From positions 1 to 64,000 of the forward strand of contig NZ_JAIFZM010000008.1 of assembly GCF_022095695.1 (NCBI RefSeq): a stretch of 64,000 nt of DNA, given 5' to 3'. Below, in pieces: positions 10,203 to 19,564 of the stretch (its first letter is position 1; the number at the start of each line of letters is the position of its first letter). Source of the stretch: Oceanobacillus jordanicus. Its GTDB lineage: Bacteria; Bacillota; Bacilli; Bacillales; Amphibacillaceae. The translations under genes were made by a program, and so were the position numbers. The notes under the pieces were generated by a model that did not search any database, had not been told where the DNA came from, and saw only the letters and a program-made list of their open reading frames with translations.

Positions 10203-11192
10203 ATGAAAAAATTAATTAAAATGACGCTTATAGTAGCTTTATTGCCACTCATTTTGCTCGGATGCAACCAAAGCAGCACTTCCTCCATAAAGCTTGCTGA
10301 AGTAACTCGATCCTTGTTTTATGCACCACAATACGTCGCGTTGGAAAAGGGATATTTTGAAGAGGAAGGGTTGGATGTAGAACTACAGACCACATGGGGT
10401 GGCGATAAAACCATGACGGCACTTCTTTCCGACGGAGCTGACATTGCATTGGTCGGTTCGGAAACATCCATTTATGTTTACGCACAAAACTCAAAGGACC
10501 CAGCAATTAACTTTGCTCAGTTAACACAGACAGATGGCACATTTCTTGTAGCGAAAGAACCAAAACCTGACTTTGAGTGGGGAGATTTAGAGGGTAGTAC
10601 ATTTTTAGGCCAACGAAAAGGCGGCATGCCTCAAATGGTTGGTGAATTTGTGCTGAAGAAACATGGCATTGATCCCAAAAATGATTTAGATCTTCAGCAG
10701 AACATTGATTTTGCTAACATACCTGGTGCCTTCGTTTCAGGAGATGCAGAGTATGTTCAATTATTTGAACCGACAGCAAGCACATTTGAAAAAGAAGGCA
10801 ATGGGCATATCGTAGCCTCGTTTGGAGAAGAATCCGGCAATGTACCGTATACCGTCTTTATGACCAAGCAAAGCTATCTTGATAAAAATGAAGAAGAAGT
10901 ACAAAAATTCACTCGTGCTGTTTACAAAGCACAGCAGTGGGTTGAACAAAACAGTGCAGAAGAAATTGCCAGTGTTATACAGCCTTATTTCGAGGATACG
11001 GAGCTTGATTTATTAGCCTCCTCTATCGAGAGATACAAGGGGCAGCAATCCTTTGCTACAAATCCAATACTAGATAAAGAAGAATGGGATAACTTGAAAG
11101 CTATTATGGAGGAAGCAGGAGAACTTCCAGCTGATATTCCATATGAGGACCTTGTAAATACAACCATCGCAGAAGAAATTATCAATGATTAG
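10203..11192 (+). CDS. ytlA: ABC transporter substrate-binding lipoprotein, NMT1/THI5-like (YtlA)
   Basis: A 329-residue lipoprotein: a hydrophobic leader ends in the lipobox LLGC, with the cysteine near residue 21. The mature part is an NMT1/SsuA-type binding protein (FYAPQYVALEKGYFEEEGLDVEL). This fold binds pyrimidine precursors of thiamine, aliphatic sulfonates or similar small ligands. It is the first gene of a three-gene importer operon placed as ytlACD is in B. subtilis. There is no TPP riboswitch or recognisable S-box upstream, so the ligand cannot be named from regulation. Confidence 0.88.
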   Translation: MKKLIKMTLIVALLPLILLGCNQSSTSSIKLAEVTRSLFYAPQYVALEKGYFEEEGLDVELQTTWGGDKTMTALLSDGADIALVGSETSIYVYAQNSKDPAINFAQLTQTDGTFLVAKEPKPDFEWGDLEGSTFLGQRKGGMPQMVGEFVLKKHGIDPKNDLDLQQNIDFANIPGAFVSGDAEYVQLFEPTASTFEKEGNGHIVASFGEESGNVPYTVFMTKQSYLDKNEEEVQKFTRAVYKAQQWVEQNSAEEIASVIQPYFEDTELDLLASSIERYKGQQSFATNPILDKEEWDNLKAIMEEAGELPADIPYEDLVNTTIAEEIIND

Positions 11193-11205
11193 GGAGGATG
11201 GTCAA

Positions 11206-11985
11206 ATGTCATTTCTCACATTAGATCATGTAACCCATCATTATTTTTCAGCAAGTAGTTATACAAAAGCGTTAAAGGATATCTCTCTTTCCATTAAGCA
11301 AGGGGAATTCGTCGCGTTACTTGGTCCTAGCGGTTGCGGAAAATCAACACTTCTTTCCATTATAGCAGGGATTGTAGAGCATACTTCAGGGAATGTTTTT
11401 CTGGAGAACACACCAATAAAGCCATCTGATAAAGCTATTGGTTATATGCTACAACAAGATTACTTGTTTCCCTGGAAGACTATTCTTGAAAATGTGATGA
11501 TTGGCCCTAAGATCCACCGAAGTAATGACCCAGCAATCCGTACGAAAGCGGAAATGTTGTTAAAACAAGTAGGACTTACTGGCATTTCAGACGATTACCC
11601 AGGTTCATTATCAGGTGGGATGCGTCAACGAGTCGCACTTGTAAGAACATTACTTAATGACCCAAAAATCTTACTTCTTGATGAACCTTTTTCTGCATTA
11701 GATTATCAAACTAAACTTAAGCTTGAAGACCTTGTCTCTACTACTTTAAAGGCGTTCAACAAAACAGCTATCCTTGTTACACACGACATTGGAGAAGCAA
11801 TTGCTATGGCGGACAGAATCTTTGTAATGGAAGCCAACCCTGGTATGATTTCAAAAGTATTTGAAGTCCCGATCGAACTACGACAGGAAGCTCCTTTTTC
11901 TGTACGCAAACACCCTAAATATCAAATGCTATTTGATAAAGTATGGGAGGAACTGGAAGATAAAGAAGGGAACCCTGCAGAATGA
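11206..11985 (+). CDS. ytlC: ABC transporter ATP-binding protein (YtlC)
   Basis: A nucleotide-binding subunit of about 259 residues with Walker A GPSGCGKST, signature LSGGMRQR and Walker B ILLLDEPFSALD, of the SsuB/TauB group. I start it at ATG 11206, which follows AGGGAGG; the longer reading from 11185 would overlap the stop of ytlA. It probably pairs with the permease downstream. The gap to ytlA is about 13 nt, so the genes are very likely cotranscribed. Confidence 0.92.
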   Translation: MSFLTLDHVTHHYFSASSYTKALKDISLSIKQGEFVALLGPSGCGKSTLLSIIAGIVEHTSGNVFLENTPIKPSDKAIGYMLQQDYLFPWKTILENVMIGPKIHRSNDPAIRTKAEMLLKQVGLTGISDDYPGSLSGGMRQRVALVRTLLNDPKILLLDEPFSALDYQTKLKLEDLVSTTLKAFNKTAILVTHDIGEAIAMADRIFVMEANPGMISKVFEVPIELRQEAPFSVRKHPKYQMLFDKVWEELEDKEGNPAE

Positions 11986-12004
11986 AAGGTGGTGAGAGAA
12001 GAGA

Positions 12005-12817
12005 ATGGCACCCGAAACAAACACAGATAATCAGTTATTTCAACGACACAAATATAAGTTAAAAAGAGAAAAGAGAATTGTCATCACATGGCAGCTGCTC
12101 CTATTACTTGCTTTTATTGGTTTTTGGGAGGTTGCCAGCAGACTCTATTGGATTGATCCACTACTCTTCAGCTCTCCTTCAGAGGTTATCCAAGTGCTTT
12201 TCTCTAATATGGCGGATGGCTCCATGGTAAAACATATTCAGATAACCTTATTTGAAACAATTGCCGGGTTTATTATAGGTACACTTGTCGGTATATTATT
12301 TGCGAGTGTTTTATGGTCTTCTACACGATTTTCGAAAATTATGGATCCATACCTTGTTATTATGAATGCCATGCCTAAAGTTGCTTTGGGACCGATTTTA
12401 ATCGTTGCACTAGGTACAGGTTACGTTTCCATTATTGCGATGGGAGCACTCATTTCAGTTATCATCACGACATTAGTTATTTATAACGCATTCAATGAGG
12501 TAGATCCCAATTATGAAAAAGTATTGAAAAGCTTTGGAGCAACACGGTGGCAGCAATTTAAAGAAGCGATATTCCCCGCCACCCTTCCTGCTATGATCTC
12601 GACGTTGAAAGTAAATGTAGGTCTTTCCTGGGTTGGTGTTATTGTAGGGGAATTTCTTGTCGCAAAACAAGGCTTGGGATATTTAATTATTTATGGCTTT
12701 CAGGTTTTCGATTTCTCACTTGTTCTTTCAAGTCTCGTACTTATTGCTATCTTTGCGGCAATTATGTATAAGGTCGTGGAAAGATTAGAGGGATGGCTCA
12801 TAAAAAGTAAAACCTAA
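12005..12817 (+). CDS. ytlD: ABC transporter permease (YtlD)
   Basis: A 270-residue inner-membrane permease with about six hydrophobic segments. It carries the BPD-type EAA loop ([19 protein letters not shown]) that docks on the ATPase. It belongs to the SsuC/TauC group. It is the last gene of the ytlA-ytlC-ytlD operon, 19 nt after ytlC and followed by a terminator. Substrate is not evident: thiamine pyrimidine precursor or sulfonate-like compounds are family possibilities. Confidence 0.92.
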   Translation: MAPETNTDNQLFQRHKYKLKREKRIVITWQLLLLLAFIGFWEVASRLYWIDPLLFSSPSEVIQVLFSNMADGSMVKHIQITLFETIAGFIIGTLVGILFASVLWSSTRFSKIMDPYLVIMNAMPKVALGPILIVALGTGYVSIIAMGALISVIITTLVIYNAFNEVDPNYEKVLKSFGATRWQQFKEAIFPATLPAMISTLKVNVGLSWVGVIVGEFLVAKQGLGYLIIYGFQVFDFSLVLSSLVLIAIFAAIMYKVVERLEGWLIKSKT

Positions 12818-12819
12818 TC

Positions 12820-12853
12820 AAAAAAATCGCCTATTATTAGATAGGCGATTTTA
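12820..12853. terminator. Bidirectional terminator (ytlD / ytkD)
   Basis: Perfect stem ATCGCCTA-TAGGCGAT flanked by A and T runs, between converging genes. Confidence 0.85.
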
Positions 12854-13318
12854 TAATGTAATATTTATGTAGTCGATACAATGATACAAGACGTCATCTT
12901 TCATAATAAAACTGTATGCTTTACTTTTCCTTATATTGGTAGGCAAAGCGTCTAAAAGCTTAGGACCTTCCGTCTCATAATACGTTTTTCTAGGAAGCAA
13001 AGAATCTACTATCGCAAAATAAACATTTTTTGCAACATGCTCCCTTTTTCCATAAACATAATACTGTCCTATATAGTGTAATTGCTTAATCAATCCACCT
13101 GTTTCTTCCATTACTTCTCGTTCAGCTGCCTGTTCGGCTGTTTCTCCCTTTTCAACCTTACCACCAGGGAACTCCAAGCCTCTTTCTTTATGTTTCGTAA
13201 GCAACCATTTATCTCGATACTTGCAAATAACCCAGACATGTCTTGGATCATTTGAAAAAGGGTGGTTTTGAAAGGATAGCTTCACCTCATTATTGTAATA
13301 ATCTTTAAATGTAAACAT
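12851..13318 (-). CDS. ytkD: NUDIX hydrolase YtkD
   Basis: About 155 residues. The NUDIX box (GGKVEKGETAEQAAEREVMEETGG, given here only as key parts: G...E.....REV.EE.G) sits near residue 57. Homologues in Bacillus hydrolyse 8-oxo-dGTP and have been reported to act on triphosphorylated RNA ends. I start at MFTFKDYY (13318), which lines up with the B. subtilis protein and follows GAAGGTAG. The position downstream of ytlD, convergent, is the same as in B. subtilis. Confidence 0.9.
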   Translation of the reverse strand: MFTFKDYYNNEVKLSFQNHPFSNDPRHVWVICKYRDKWLLTKHKERGLEFPGGKVEKGETAEQAAEREVMEETGGLIKQLHYIGQYYVYGKREHVAKNVYFAIVDSLLPRKTYYETEGPKLLDALPTNIRKSKAYSFIMKDDVLYHCIDYINITL

Positions 13319-13354
13319 CGTTTCAACTACCTTCATCTACTGTCTATAATAATC

Positions 13355-13903
13355 TTAAGAAATAGTGACATTTCCTATTTTCCATTGTTTATCGTATACA
13401 AATTCAATTTCAATTGTATATGCACCATGTAATGCTGTTTCATTTTCCTGTTTAACTTTAACAAGGTCATTATCTAATTGTACCATATCATATGGGTTTT
13501 CTGCTATAAACCAAGGAGGTGTCTCAGTTGGTAGGATATATAGACCATCTGGTTTTTCCTCGAAATAAAACGAAACATACGGTTCAACCGTTTCTTTGAC
13601 TGCAATAGATTCAAAAGCAGCAAACAACTCTGCCTTTGTATCCATATTCGTTACTCTATATGATTCGTCTGCTTCCTGAACTAAAGTATCCATAAAAGCA
13701 CGCGTCAGTTCCTTCACTTTTTCTTCTTTTAATTCAGGCTGTTGTGGAAACGTTTTAGATGTCTGTTCCTTATTTAAAGTCTGGTGGGACTTAGCCGAGG
13801 CAGTTACTGGATCTGCTGGCTTGTCTTCCGTCATAAGTATGCTGCATATAATGAGTACGGGGGTCGCTATTGTGATAAGGGACGTTTGAACTAATTTTCT
13901 CAT
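13355..13903 (-). CDS. Membrane-anchored or secreted protein of unknown function
   Basis: 182 residues. The N-terminus has a hydrophobic segment of about 18 residues (signal peptide or anchor). A Lys/Glu/Gln-rich linker follows, then a compact domain ending in a YTIEIEFVYD..WKIGNVTIS pattern. That ending recalls NTF2-like extracytoplasmic domains, but I cannot assign a family. It lies 36 nt upstream of ytkD on the same strand and could share its transcript. The start at 13903 has an AGAGGAGGC-like site. Confidence 0.6.
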   Translation of the reverse strand: MRKLVQTSLITIATPVLIICSILMTEDKPADPVTASAKSHQTLNKEQTSKTFPQQPELKEEKVKELTRAFMDTLVQEADESYRVTNMDTKAELFAAFESIAVKETVEPYVSFYFEEKPDGLYILPTETPPWFIAENPYDMVQLDNDLVKVKQENETALHGAYTIEIEFVYDKQWKIGNVTIS

Positions 13904-14092
13904 ATAAAGCCTCCTCTAGGGGTCTGTAATACTATTCCATTTCTCACCTAGAGATAAACCTAAAAAAAGTTAAAAATAAGGATTCATTCGTCTTATAGCA
14001 ATGTCTCCCTTTTTTATGAACTTGGAACGTCGACTATTATAATTGCATCCCAGTTGCGTCAGAGCTGCGATGTCATACTTTCTTAACGACTT

Positions 14093-14127
14093 AAAAAAGC
14101 TGCAGCAAAAACCATGCTGCAACCTTC
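14093..14127 (-). terminator. Terminator of the 14155-14475 gene
   Basis: GCAGCAT-loop-TGCTGC stem with a following T run on the minus strand. Confidence 0.65.
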
Positions 14128-14154
14128 TTTAATTGAAATCCTAACTGCTAAATC

Positions 14155-14475
14155 CTACATATGCCCATCAGTCAAAATGCCCATTTGTTCAATATGCGCT
14201 TTTGTTTCTGGCTCCCCTAATTGGTGAATCATGCGATAGGCTTGCGTCATTTCATCATCATAGTAATCATTTGATTTATCATTATGATAGGGGTTAATTG
14301 GAACATGTGCCCGAAAGAAAGTCTTTATTCCGGCTTCATGCATCAGATTAAACTTGTCTCGTAAAACCGCAACTTCATCCTCTGTAGCGTGAATAATAAA
14401 TTCTTCATTGTTATTAAATTTCTCCTGTGAGATCTCTCCTGCACCAACGTTTATATAAAACTTTTTCTTCTCCAT
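14155..14475 (-). CDS. Conserved hypothetical small soluble protein
   Basis: 106 residues, acidic, no membrane segment and no recognised catalytic motif. The sequence opens with a beta-strand-like KKFYINVGAGEIS, and a helical middle part ends in ...NPYHNDKSNDYYDDEM. The codon pattern, an AGGAGGTGCG ribosome-binding site just upstream and its own terminator support a real gene. I do not recognise the family well enough to name a function. It stands alone between an unknown gene and the siderophore ATPase gene. Confidence 0.65.
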   Translation of the reverse strand: MEKKKFYINVGAGEISQEKFNNNEEFIIHATEDEVAVLRDKFNLMHEAGIKTFFRAHVPINPYHNDKSNDYYDDEMTQAYRMIHQLGEPETKAHIEQMGILTDGHM

Positions 14476-14655
14476 AACGCACCTCCTACTTGTAATCTGT
14501 CACAAATCATAAGGAAGCATGTATGAAGTAGGTAAGAAAAGTGCGTGCCACAAAAAATGATTTGTAAAACAATACAATTCGCTAGCATGTATGTACGGAT
14601 TTCCAAGCTTTGGTTTTCACTATGCATCGATATAAAACAGCAATTCTAGGCACAA

Positions 14656-14702
14656 AAAACACCCCAAAAGTTAGAATTGGTTAGTCTAACTTTTGGGGTG
14701 CA
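14656..14702. terminator. Strong terminator downstream of yusV
   Basis: A perfect 16-bp stem (CACCCCAAAAGTTAGA with its complement) with a 9-nt loop. Confidence 0.85.
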
Positions 14703-14724
14703 CATCAGAAGACAGGTCTTATCT

Positions 14725-15552
14725 CTAATTAACAGCAGTAGTCTGGTTTTTTCCTTGAGCAAATATACATCGCCCTTTTCCATGAGGAATGCACATTGGA
14801 GTCCCGAATCTTGGATCAAATGTAACGTCACACATCATTTCAAAAACTTCATGAACAAGATTACAATTGATTATTTCTTCCGGCTTACCTTGTGCGAAAA
14901 CTTTTTTATCCTTAATTGCGACAATATGATGAGCATAGCGACAAGCCAGATTTAAATCATGCAGTACCATCACCACTGTTCGTCCATCTTTCTCATTAAG
15001 GTCGAATAACAAATCGAGTACATCAATTTGATGGGTCATATCTAAATAGGTTGTTGGTTCATCGAGCAATATTGTATCTGTTTCTTGCGCTAATGTCATC
15101 GCAATCCAAGCACGTTGGCGTTGACCACCTGAAAGGGAATCAACCGAACGATCCTTCAAATGATGCATATTTGTCGATTGAAGGGCATTGAAAACCGCCT
15201 CTTCATCATCCTTAGACCATTGTTTTAGAAAACCACGGTATGGATGTCTCCCCTGTTTCACCAGTTCATTCACGGTCAAGCCTTCTGGAGTGACAGGACT
15301 TTGTGGAAGAATCGCAAGTTTTTTTGCTACATCCTTTGTGCCAACCTTGGCAATATCCTCTCCATCCAATACAACTCCGCCGCCTTTTGGTTTAAGGAGC
15401 CTGGCTAATGAACGCAGCAGGGTGGATTTCCCACAGCCATTCCCACCAATAAAGACGGTGATTTCGCCTTTTGGTATAGCTAAATTTAAATCATCTATTA
15501 TTATATCCTCGCCATAGCCGAGTGTTAAATCATTTGCGGTTAATGTTTGCAT
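14725..15552 (-). CDS. yusV: Iron-siderophore ABC transporter ATPase (YusV-like)
   Basis: A 275-residue FecE/FhuC-type ATPase with Walker A GGNGCGKST, signature LSGGQRQR and Walker B ILLDEPTTYLD. Length equals B. subtilis YusV, the shared ATPase for several siderophore importers. No permease or binding protein is adjacent, which is also true of yusV; it presumably energises permeases encoded elsewhere. A near-perfect Fur 7-1-7 box lies about 116 bp upstream, so iron repression is likely. Confidence 0.88.
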   Translation of the reverse strand: MQTLTANDLTLGYGEDIIIDDLNLAIPKGEITVFIGGNGCGKSTLLRSLARLLKPKGGGVVLDGEDIAKVGTKDVAKKLAILPQSPVTPEGLTVNELVKQGRHPYRGFLKQWSKDDEEAVFNALQSTNMHHLKDRSVDSLSGGQRQRAWIAMTLAQETDTILLDEPTTYLDMTHQIDVLDLLFDLNEKDGRTVVMVLHDLNLACRYAHHIVAIKDKKVFAQGKPEEIINCNLVHEVFEMMCDVTFDPRFGTPMCIPHGKGRCIFAQGKNQTTAVN

Positions 15553-15667
15553 TGGAATCTCTCCCTCTACATCTTACTCCGTATCGTAGATCACTTACTT
15601 TTGGTACGTTCCTGATTTTACGTATTACATACAGTTTATTGGGTTTTTCCGATTTCGTCAATGTCTT

Positions 15668-15682
15668 TGAGAATGATTTTCA
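15668..15682. promoter_or_regulatory. Fur box (yusV / reductase intergenic region)
   Basis: TGAGAATGATTTTCA is a 7-1-7 inverted repeat that matches the Bacillus Fur consensus TGATAATnATTATCA at all but two positions; the match to the right also continues as AATGATT. It lies between divergent yusV and the ferredoxin-NADP reductase gene. Confidence 0.75.
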
Positions 15683-15988
15683 ATGATTAAAGTAGAATCT
15701 AGACACGAAACGTACATTTTTGGTGGTTCTGATGGCTGACATAAACATGTAATATTTATTTCTTTACATACTAAACCTAGGTGATCTTGGCTACTAGGCA
15801 TTGTATAATGACCTCGGTCAATTAACTAGTCTTTCTGCGATACTCCTTTCTTAAAATATGCCCCGCTTTTTGTATTATTCCATTCACCATTTATATTGCA
15901 TAAGGAGCTAAATTTGATAATTCTTGTTAATTTTAATAACCTAATAGAGGACATATATCAAAGCAAATTAACCACAGGGGGCTGTATC

Positions 15989-17002
15989 ATGCCACAGAAT
16001 ATAGAATTATATGACGTTACCATAGTTGGCGGAGGACCAGTGGGGTTGTTCACCGCATTTTACAGTGGGATGCGCGAGATGAAAACGAAAGTAATTGAGT
16101 TCTTGCCATTTCTTGGAGGAAAAGTACCTTATTTCTATCCTGAAAAAGTTATATATGATATTGGAGGAATCCCTCGGATCACGGGAGAGGCGTTTACAGA
16201 GCAATTAATAGATCAAGCTAAAACCTTTGACCCAACAATCGTGCTGAACGAACAGGTTATGCATATGGAAAAACAGCCAAGCGGACACATCTTGCTCACA
16301 AGCAATAACGGAGCGAAGCATTTAACAAAGACTGTTATCCTGGCAACAGGGTTTGGAAGTCTAAAATCCGTGAAGCTTGCATTACCTGAAGCTACTCATT
16401 ACGAAGGGACAAGCTTGCATTATGCAATCAGAAAAATGTCTAACTTTAAAGGAAAGAATGTTTTGATTTCCGGCGGAGGCAATACAGCTATCGATTGGGC
16501 GAATGAGTTGGAGGGAATTGCGAATAGTATTTCCGTTGTTTACCGGAAGTCTGCTTTCTCAGGAATAGAACGTAATATTAGTAAAATGATGAGTTCCTCA
16601 GTTGACGTATATCAACCCTATCAACTTACTAGTTTATCGGGTGAGAACGGTTTTGTGTCCTCTGCAACTATTGCCCATACGGAAAGTGGCAGCCAAAAGG
16701 AAATCTCTGTCGACAGCGTGGTTGTGAACCATGGGTTTGAGATAGATCTTGGTCCCATTTCAGAATGGGGGCTTAAGATGGAAGATGGCACCATCGTGGT
16801 AGATGGCAAGATGGAAACAAATATTCCTGGCATCTTTGCAGTTGGCGATATATCGAATTACCCTCATAAGTTAAAATTAATTGCTGGTGGCTTTCATGAT
16901 GGCCCAATTGCTGTCAATAGTGCGAAGCTTCATATTGCACCAAAAGAGGAACTAAAACCCCTTTATTCAACTAATCATGAACCATTATTGAACAAAAAAT
17001 AG
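15989..17002 (+). CDS. Ferredoxin--NADP reductase, type 2, YcgT-like paralogue
   Basis: About 337 residues of a thioredoxin-reductase-like flavoprotein without the CxxC redox pair. The FAD motif is [11 protein letters not shown] and the NADPH motif GGGNTAIDWA. It is a diverged paralogue of YumC, which lies at 47967 in this window. In B. subtilis the second paralogue, YcgT, belongs to the Fur regulon, and here a Fur box lies upstream. The start at ATG 15989 follows AGGGGG; the region before it has no coding character. A likely role is electron supply for ferric-siderophore reduction (inference). Confidence 0.85.
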   Translation: MPQNIELYDVTIVGGGPVGLFTAFYSGMREMKTKVIEFLPFLGGKVPYFYPEKVIYDIGGIPRITGEAFTEQLIDQAKTFDPTIVLNEQVMHMEKQPSGHILLTSNNGAKHLTKTVILATGFGSLKSVKLALPEATHYEGTSLHYAIRKMSNFKGKNVLISGGGNTAIDWANELEGIANSISVVYRKSAFSGIERNISKMMSSSVDVYQPYQLTSLSGENGFVSSATIAHTESGSQKEISVDSVVVNHGFEIDLGPISEWGLKMEDGTIVVDGKMETNIPGIFAVGDISNYPHKLKLIAGGFHDGPIAVNSAKLHIAPKEELKPLYSTNHEPLLNKK

Positions 17003-17027
17003 CTCACACTATTAGAGCTGATACCCA

Positions 17028-17078
17028 TAAAAAAAATGGGGATGCAATCCTTCATTCAGGTAGGGCATCCCATTTTAT
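17028..17078. terminator. Bidirectional terminator (reductase / menE)
   Basis: Imperfect stem built from ATGGGGATGC and GGGCATCCCAT with flanking A and T runs. Confidence 0.75.
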
Positions 17079-17081
17079 TGT

Positions 17082-18530
17082 TCAATCTAAAAGGTTCAAT
17101 AATTTATTTCTTTGTAGTTTATTTGAAGCGTTCCTTGGTAATGCATTTACAAGATGGAATGAAACCGGAACTTTGTATGAGGCCAGCTTTTCCCTCGCAT
17201 AATTTTCGACTTGCTCAACCGTAATAGACTCATGAACAACTAGGAAAGCGATAGGTTTACTCCCCCAGATAGGATCTGGTTTTCCTGTAACGCCGACTTC
17301 TCTTACCCCGTCTAGCGCTGATAGGACACTCTCAATTTCTGAAGGATAAATATTTTCCCCACCTGAAATAATTAAGTCAGTTCTTCTCTCCACTACAAAT
17401 AAAAAGCCTTCCTTATCGACGTAACCAAGATCTCCTGTTGCCAACCAACCATCCTGAATCGCTTTATTTGTTGCCTCTTCATTTTCAAAGTACCCTTTTG
17501 TCACCATGGGGCCCTTTACAAAGATCTCACCTACTCCATCAAGATCTGGTTGATTAATCTTAAGTCGGGCTGGAGATAGCGGTTTACCCGCAGAGCCAAT
17601 TTTTTGTAAGGCGTCCTTCTCGCTTAATGTAACTATTTGTGAAGCAGTTTCCGTCATACCGAATGACTGAAATACAGGCACCTGCTTTTCTTTTGCCTTT
17701 AGCAACAGGGACTCTGGCGCTGGTCCTCCACCTAGCAACATACAACGCAGGGTATTGGGGTAATCAGCCTCTCCAAGCTTTTCTAAAAGCTGCTGTAGCG
17801 TCACTGTTACAACAGAAACAATGGTAACTCTACTATGTATGATCGCATCGTGTACTGTTTTAGCATGAAATTTGTCCAATAAATATACAGGCATGCCGTA
17901 AACAACACTACGGATAAGAATGGAAAAGCCACTTACATGGAATATAGGTAGTGCAGCAAGCCACTTATCCTGCTTTTCCACACCAAGGTTTAAAGCTGAA
18001 CCAATAGCACTCCACCAGTGATTGCCATACGTATGCATAACACCTTTTGGGAATCCGGTAGTACCTGAGGTATACATGATGGTAAAAAGGTCATCTAACT
18101 GAATTTCCTCAGCTAAAGAGACAGCACTCTCCATAAATGCTTCCACTTCATTCAGTTGTACTGCCGTCCTCACTTCCAATGTTTCCGATCTTTTCTGTTG
18201 AGTGTCAGACGTTAGCAAAATAGACACATCAGCATCTTTCAATTGGAAATTTAATTCAGAATCAGTGAGACGTATATTGAGCAGTACCCCAACAGCTCCT
18301 ATGTAGCTTAGCGCATGAATTGCAATCATCATTTGGAGGCTGTTTTCGGAGAGGATGCCAATATGGGCTCCTCTTTCGACCCCTACTGATGCGAGTTTTT
18401 TAGCATATATTTGGCTTTCCTGCTTTAACTTATTAAACGTGATGGAGTACCCATCTGGTAATTCAATTGCTGTTTGATCCGGAGCTAGTTCTGCCTGTTT
18501 AGACAACCAGTGAGGAATTGTCGTACTCAT
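17082..18530 (-). CDS. menE: o-Succinylbenzoate--CoA ligase
   Basis: About 482 residues of an acyl-adenylate-forming enzyme that activates o-succinylbenzoate to its CoA ester in menaquinone synthesis. The AMP-binding signature YTSGTTGFPKGV lies near residue 155, and the hinge motif GWLATGDLGYV and the C-terminal catalytic lysine region (PRNASNKLQRNKLL) are intact. The start at 18530 follows AGGAGGG; 18548 is a less likely upstream start. It is last in the menF-D-H-B-E run, with a hairpin between menB and menE. In B. subtilis menC follows; it is absent here. Confidence 0.95.
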   Translation of the reverse strand: MSTTIPHWLSKQAELAPDQTAIELPDGYSITFNKLKQESQIYAKKLASVGVERGAHIGILSENSLQMMIAIHALSYIGAVGVLLNIRLTDSELNFQLKDADVSILLTSDTQQKRSETLEVRTAVQLNEVEAFMESAVSLAEEIQLDDLFTIMYTSGTTGFPKGVMHTYGNHWWSAIGSALNLGVEKQDKWLAALPIFHVSGFSILIRSVVYGMPVYLLDKFHAKTVHDAIIHSRVTIVSVVTVTLQQLLEKLGEADYPNTLRCMLLGGGPAPESLLLKAKEKQVPVFQSFGMTETASQIVTLSEKDALQKIGSAGKPLSPARLKINQPDLDGVGEIFVKGPMVTKGYFENEEATNKAIQDGWLATGDLGYVDKEGFLFVVERRTDLIISGGENIYPSEIESVLSALDGVREVGVTGKPDPIWGSKPIAFLVVHESITVEQVENYAREKLASYKVPVSFHLVNALPRNASNKLQRNKLLNLLD

Positions 18531-18609
18531 GGATGTGCCCTCCTTCATTTAATAAAGAACAGCTTCGTGTGCAGTTATTTAACTTAATTGCACGAAGCTA
18601 AACATTAAA

Positions 18610-18642
18610 GAAAACCCTTTGCTTCTGACTAGCAAAGGGTTG
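18610..18642 (-). terminator. Hairpin between menB and menE
   Basis: AACCCTTTGCT-loop-AGCAAAGGGTT stem with a T-rich tail on the minus strand. It may be a partial terminator that lowers menE expression relative to menB. Confidence 0.6.
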
Positions 18643-18652
18643 AAAATTACTT

Positions 18653-19471
18653 TTAAGGGAAACGTGGGAACTGCTTGAAGTTTGGCTTTCTTTTTTCTTT
18701 GAAAGCGTCTCTTCCTTCTTTTGCTTCATCTGTTGTATAGTACAACAATGTCGCATCTCCACCCATTTGTTGAAGCCCTGCAAGGCCATCCGTATCAGCA
18801 TTGAAGGATGCTTTAAGGAATCTTAATGCAGTAGGCGATTTTTCTAAAATCTCTTGACACCATTGAACTGTCTCTTCTTCTAGCTTGTCCAGAGGAACAA
18901 CGGTGTTTACCATACCCATTTCATAGGCTTGCTCTGCATCATATTGACGGCATAGGTACCAAATTTCTCTTGCACGTTTGTGCCCTACCATTCTAGCCAA
19001 ATATCCTGCTCCATATCCTGCATCAAAGCTCCCCACTTTAGGGCCTGTTTGTCCAAAAATAGCATTATCTGCTGCTATAGTAAGGTCACACACAACATGT
19101 AAAACATGTCCCCCACCAATAGCGTAGCCAGATACCATTGCAATAACAGGTTTTGGAATCGTTCTAATAAGTCTTTGTAAATCTAAAACATTTAGACGTG
19201 GAACTTGGTCTTCTCCTATATAGCCTCCATGTCCACGAACCGATTGATCTCCGCCTGAACAAAATGCTTTGTCTCCAGCTCCAGCCAGAATGATAACTCC
19301 AATACTAGAGTCATCCCGAGCATCAGCAAATGCATCAATCATCTCATTTACTGTCAAAGGGGTGAAGGCATTGCGTTTTTCTGGACGGTTAATTGTCACC
19401 TTAGCAATTCCATCATACTTCTCATAAACGATTTCGTTGTAATCTCTTACGTTTTCCCATTGTACCGTCAT
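18653..19471 (-). CDS. menB: 1,4-Dihydroxy-2-naphthoyl-CoA synthase
   Basis: 272 residues of the crotonase fold. It closes the ring of o-succinylbenzoyl-CoA to DHNA-CoA. The oxyanion and substrate loops SGGDQSVRG and [16 protein letters not shown] and the C-terminal [16 protein letters not shown] are all typical of MenB. The start has a GGAGGAATA-type site upstream. It lies 93 nt after menH in the same direction. Confidence 0.97.
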   Translation of the reverse strand: MTVQWENVRDYNEIVYEKYDGIAKVTINRPEKRNAFTPLTVNEMIDAFADARDDSSIGVIILAGAGDKAFCSGGDQSVRGHGGYIGEDQVPRLNVLDLQRLIRTIPKPVIAMVSGYAIGGGHVLHVVCDLTIAADNAIFGQTGPKVGSFDAGYGAGYLARMVGHKRAREIWYLCRQYDAEQAYEMGMVNTVVPLDKLEEETVQWCQEILEKSPTALRFLKASFNADTDGLAGLQQMGGDATLLYYTTDEAKEGRDAFKEKRKPNFKQFPRFP

Positions 19472-19564
19472 ACTTATTCCTCCTCATTATGTACATTTTT
19501 GTTGTCCACTTGAACTGGTATTCCTATACCATGTGTTAAATGGAAGATTTATAAATCTATATTT

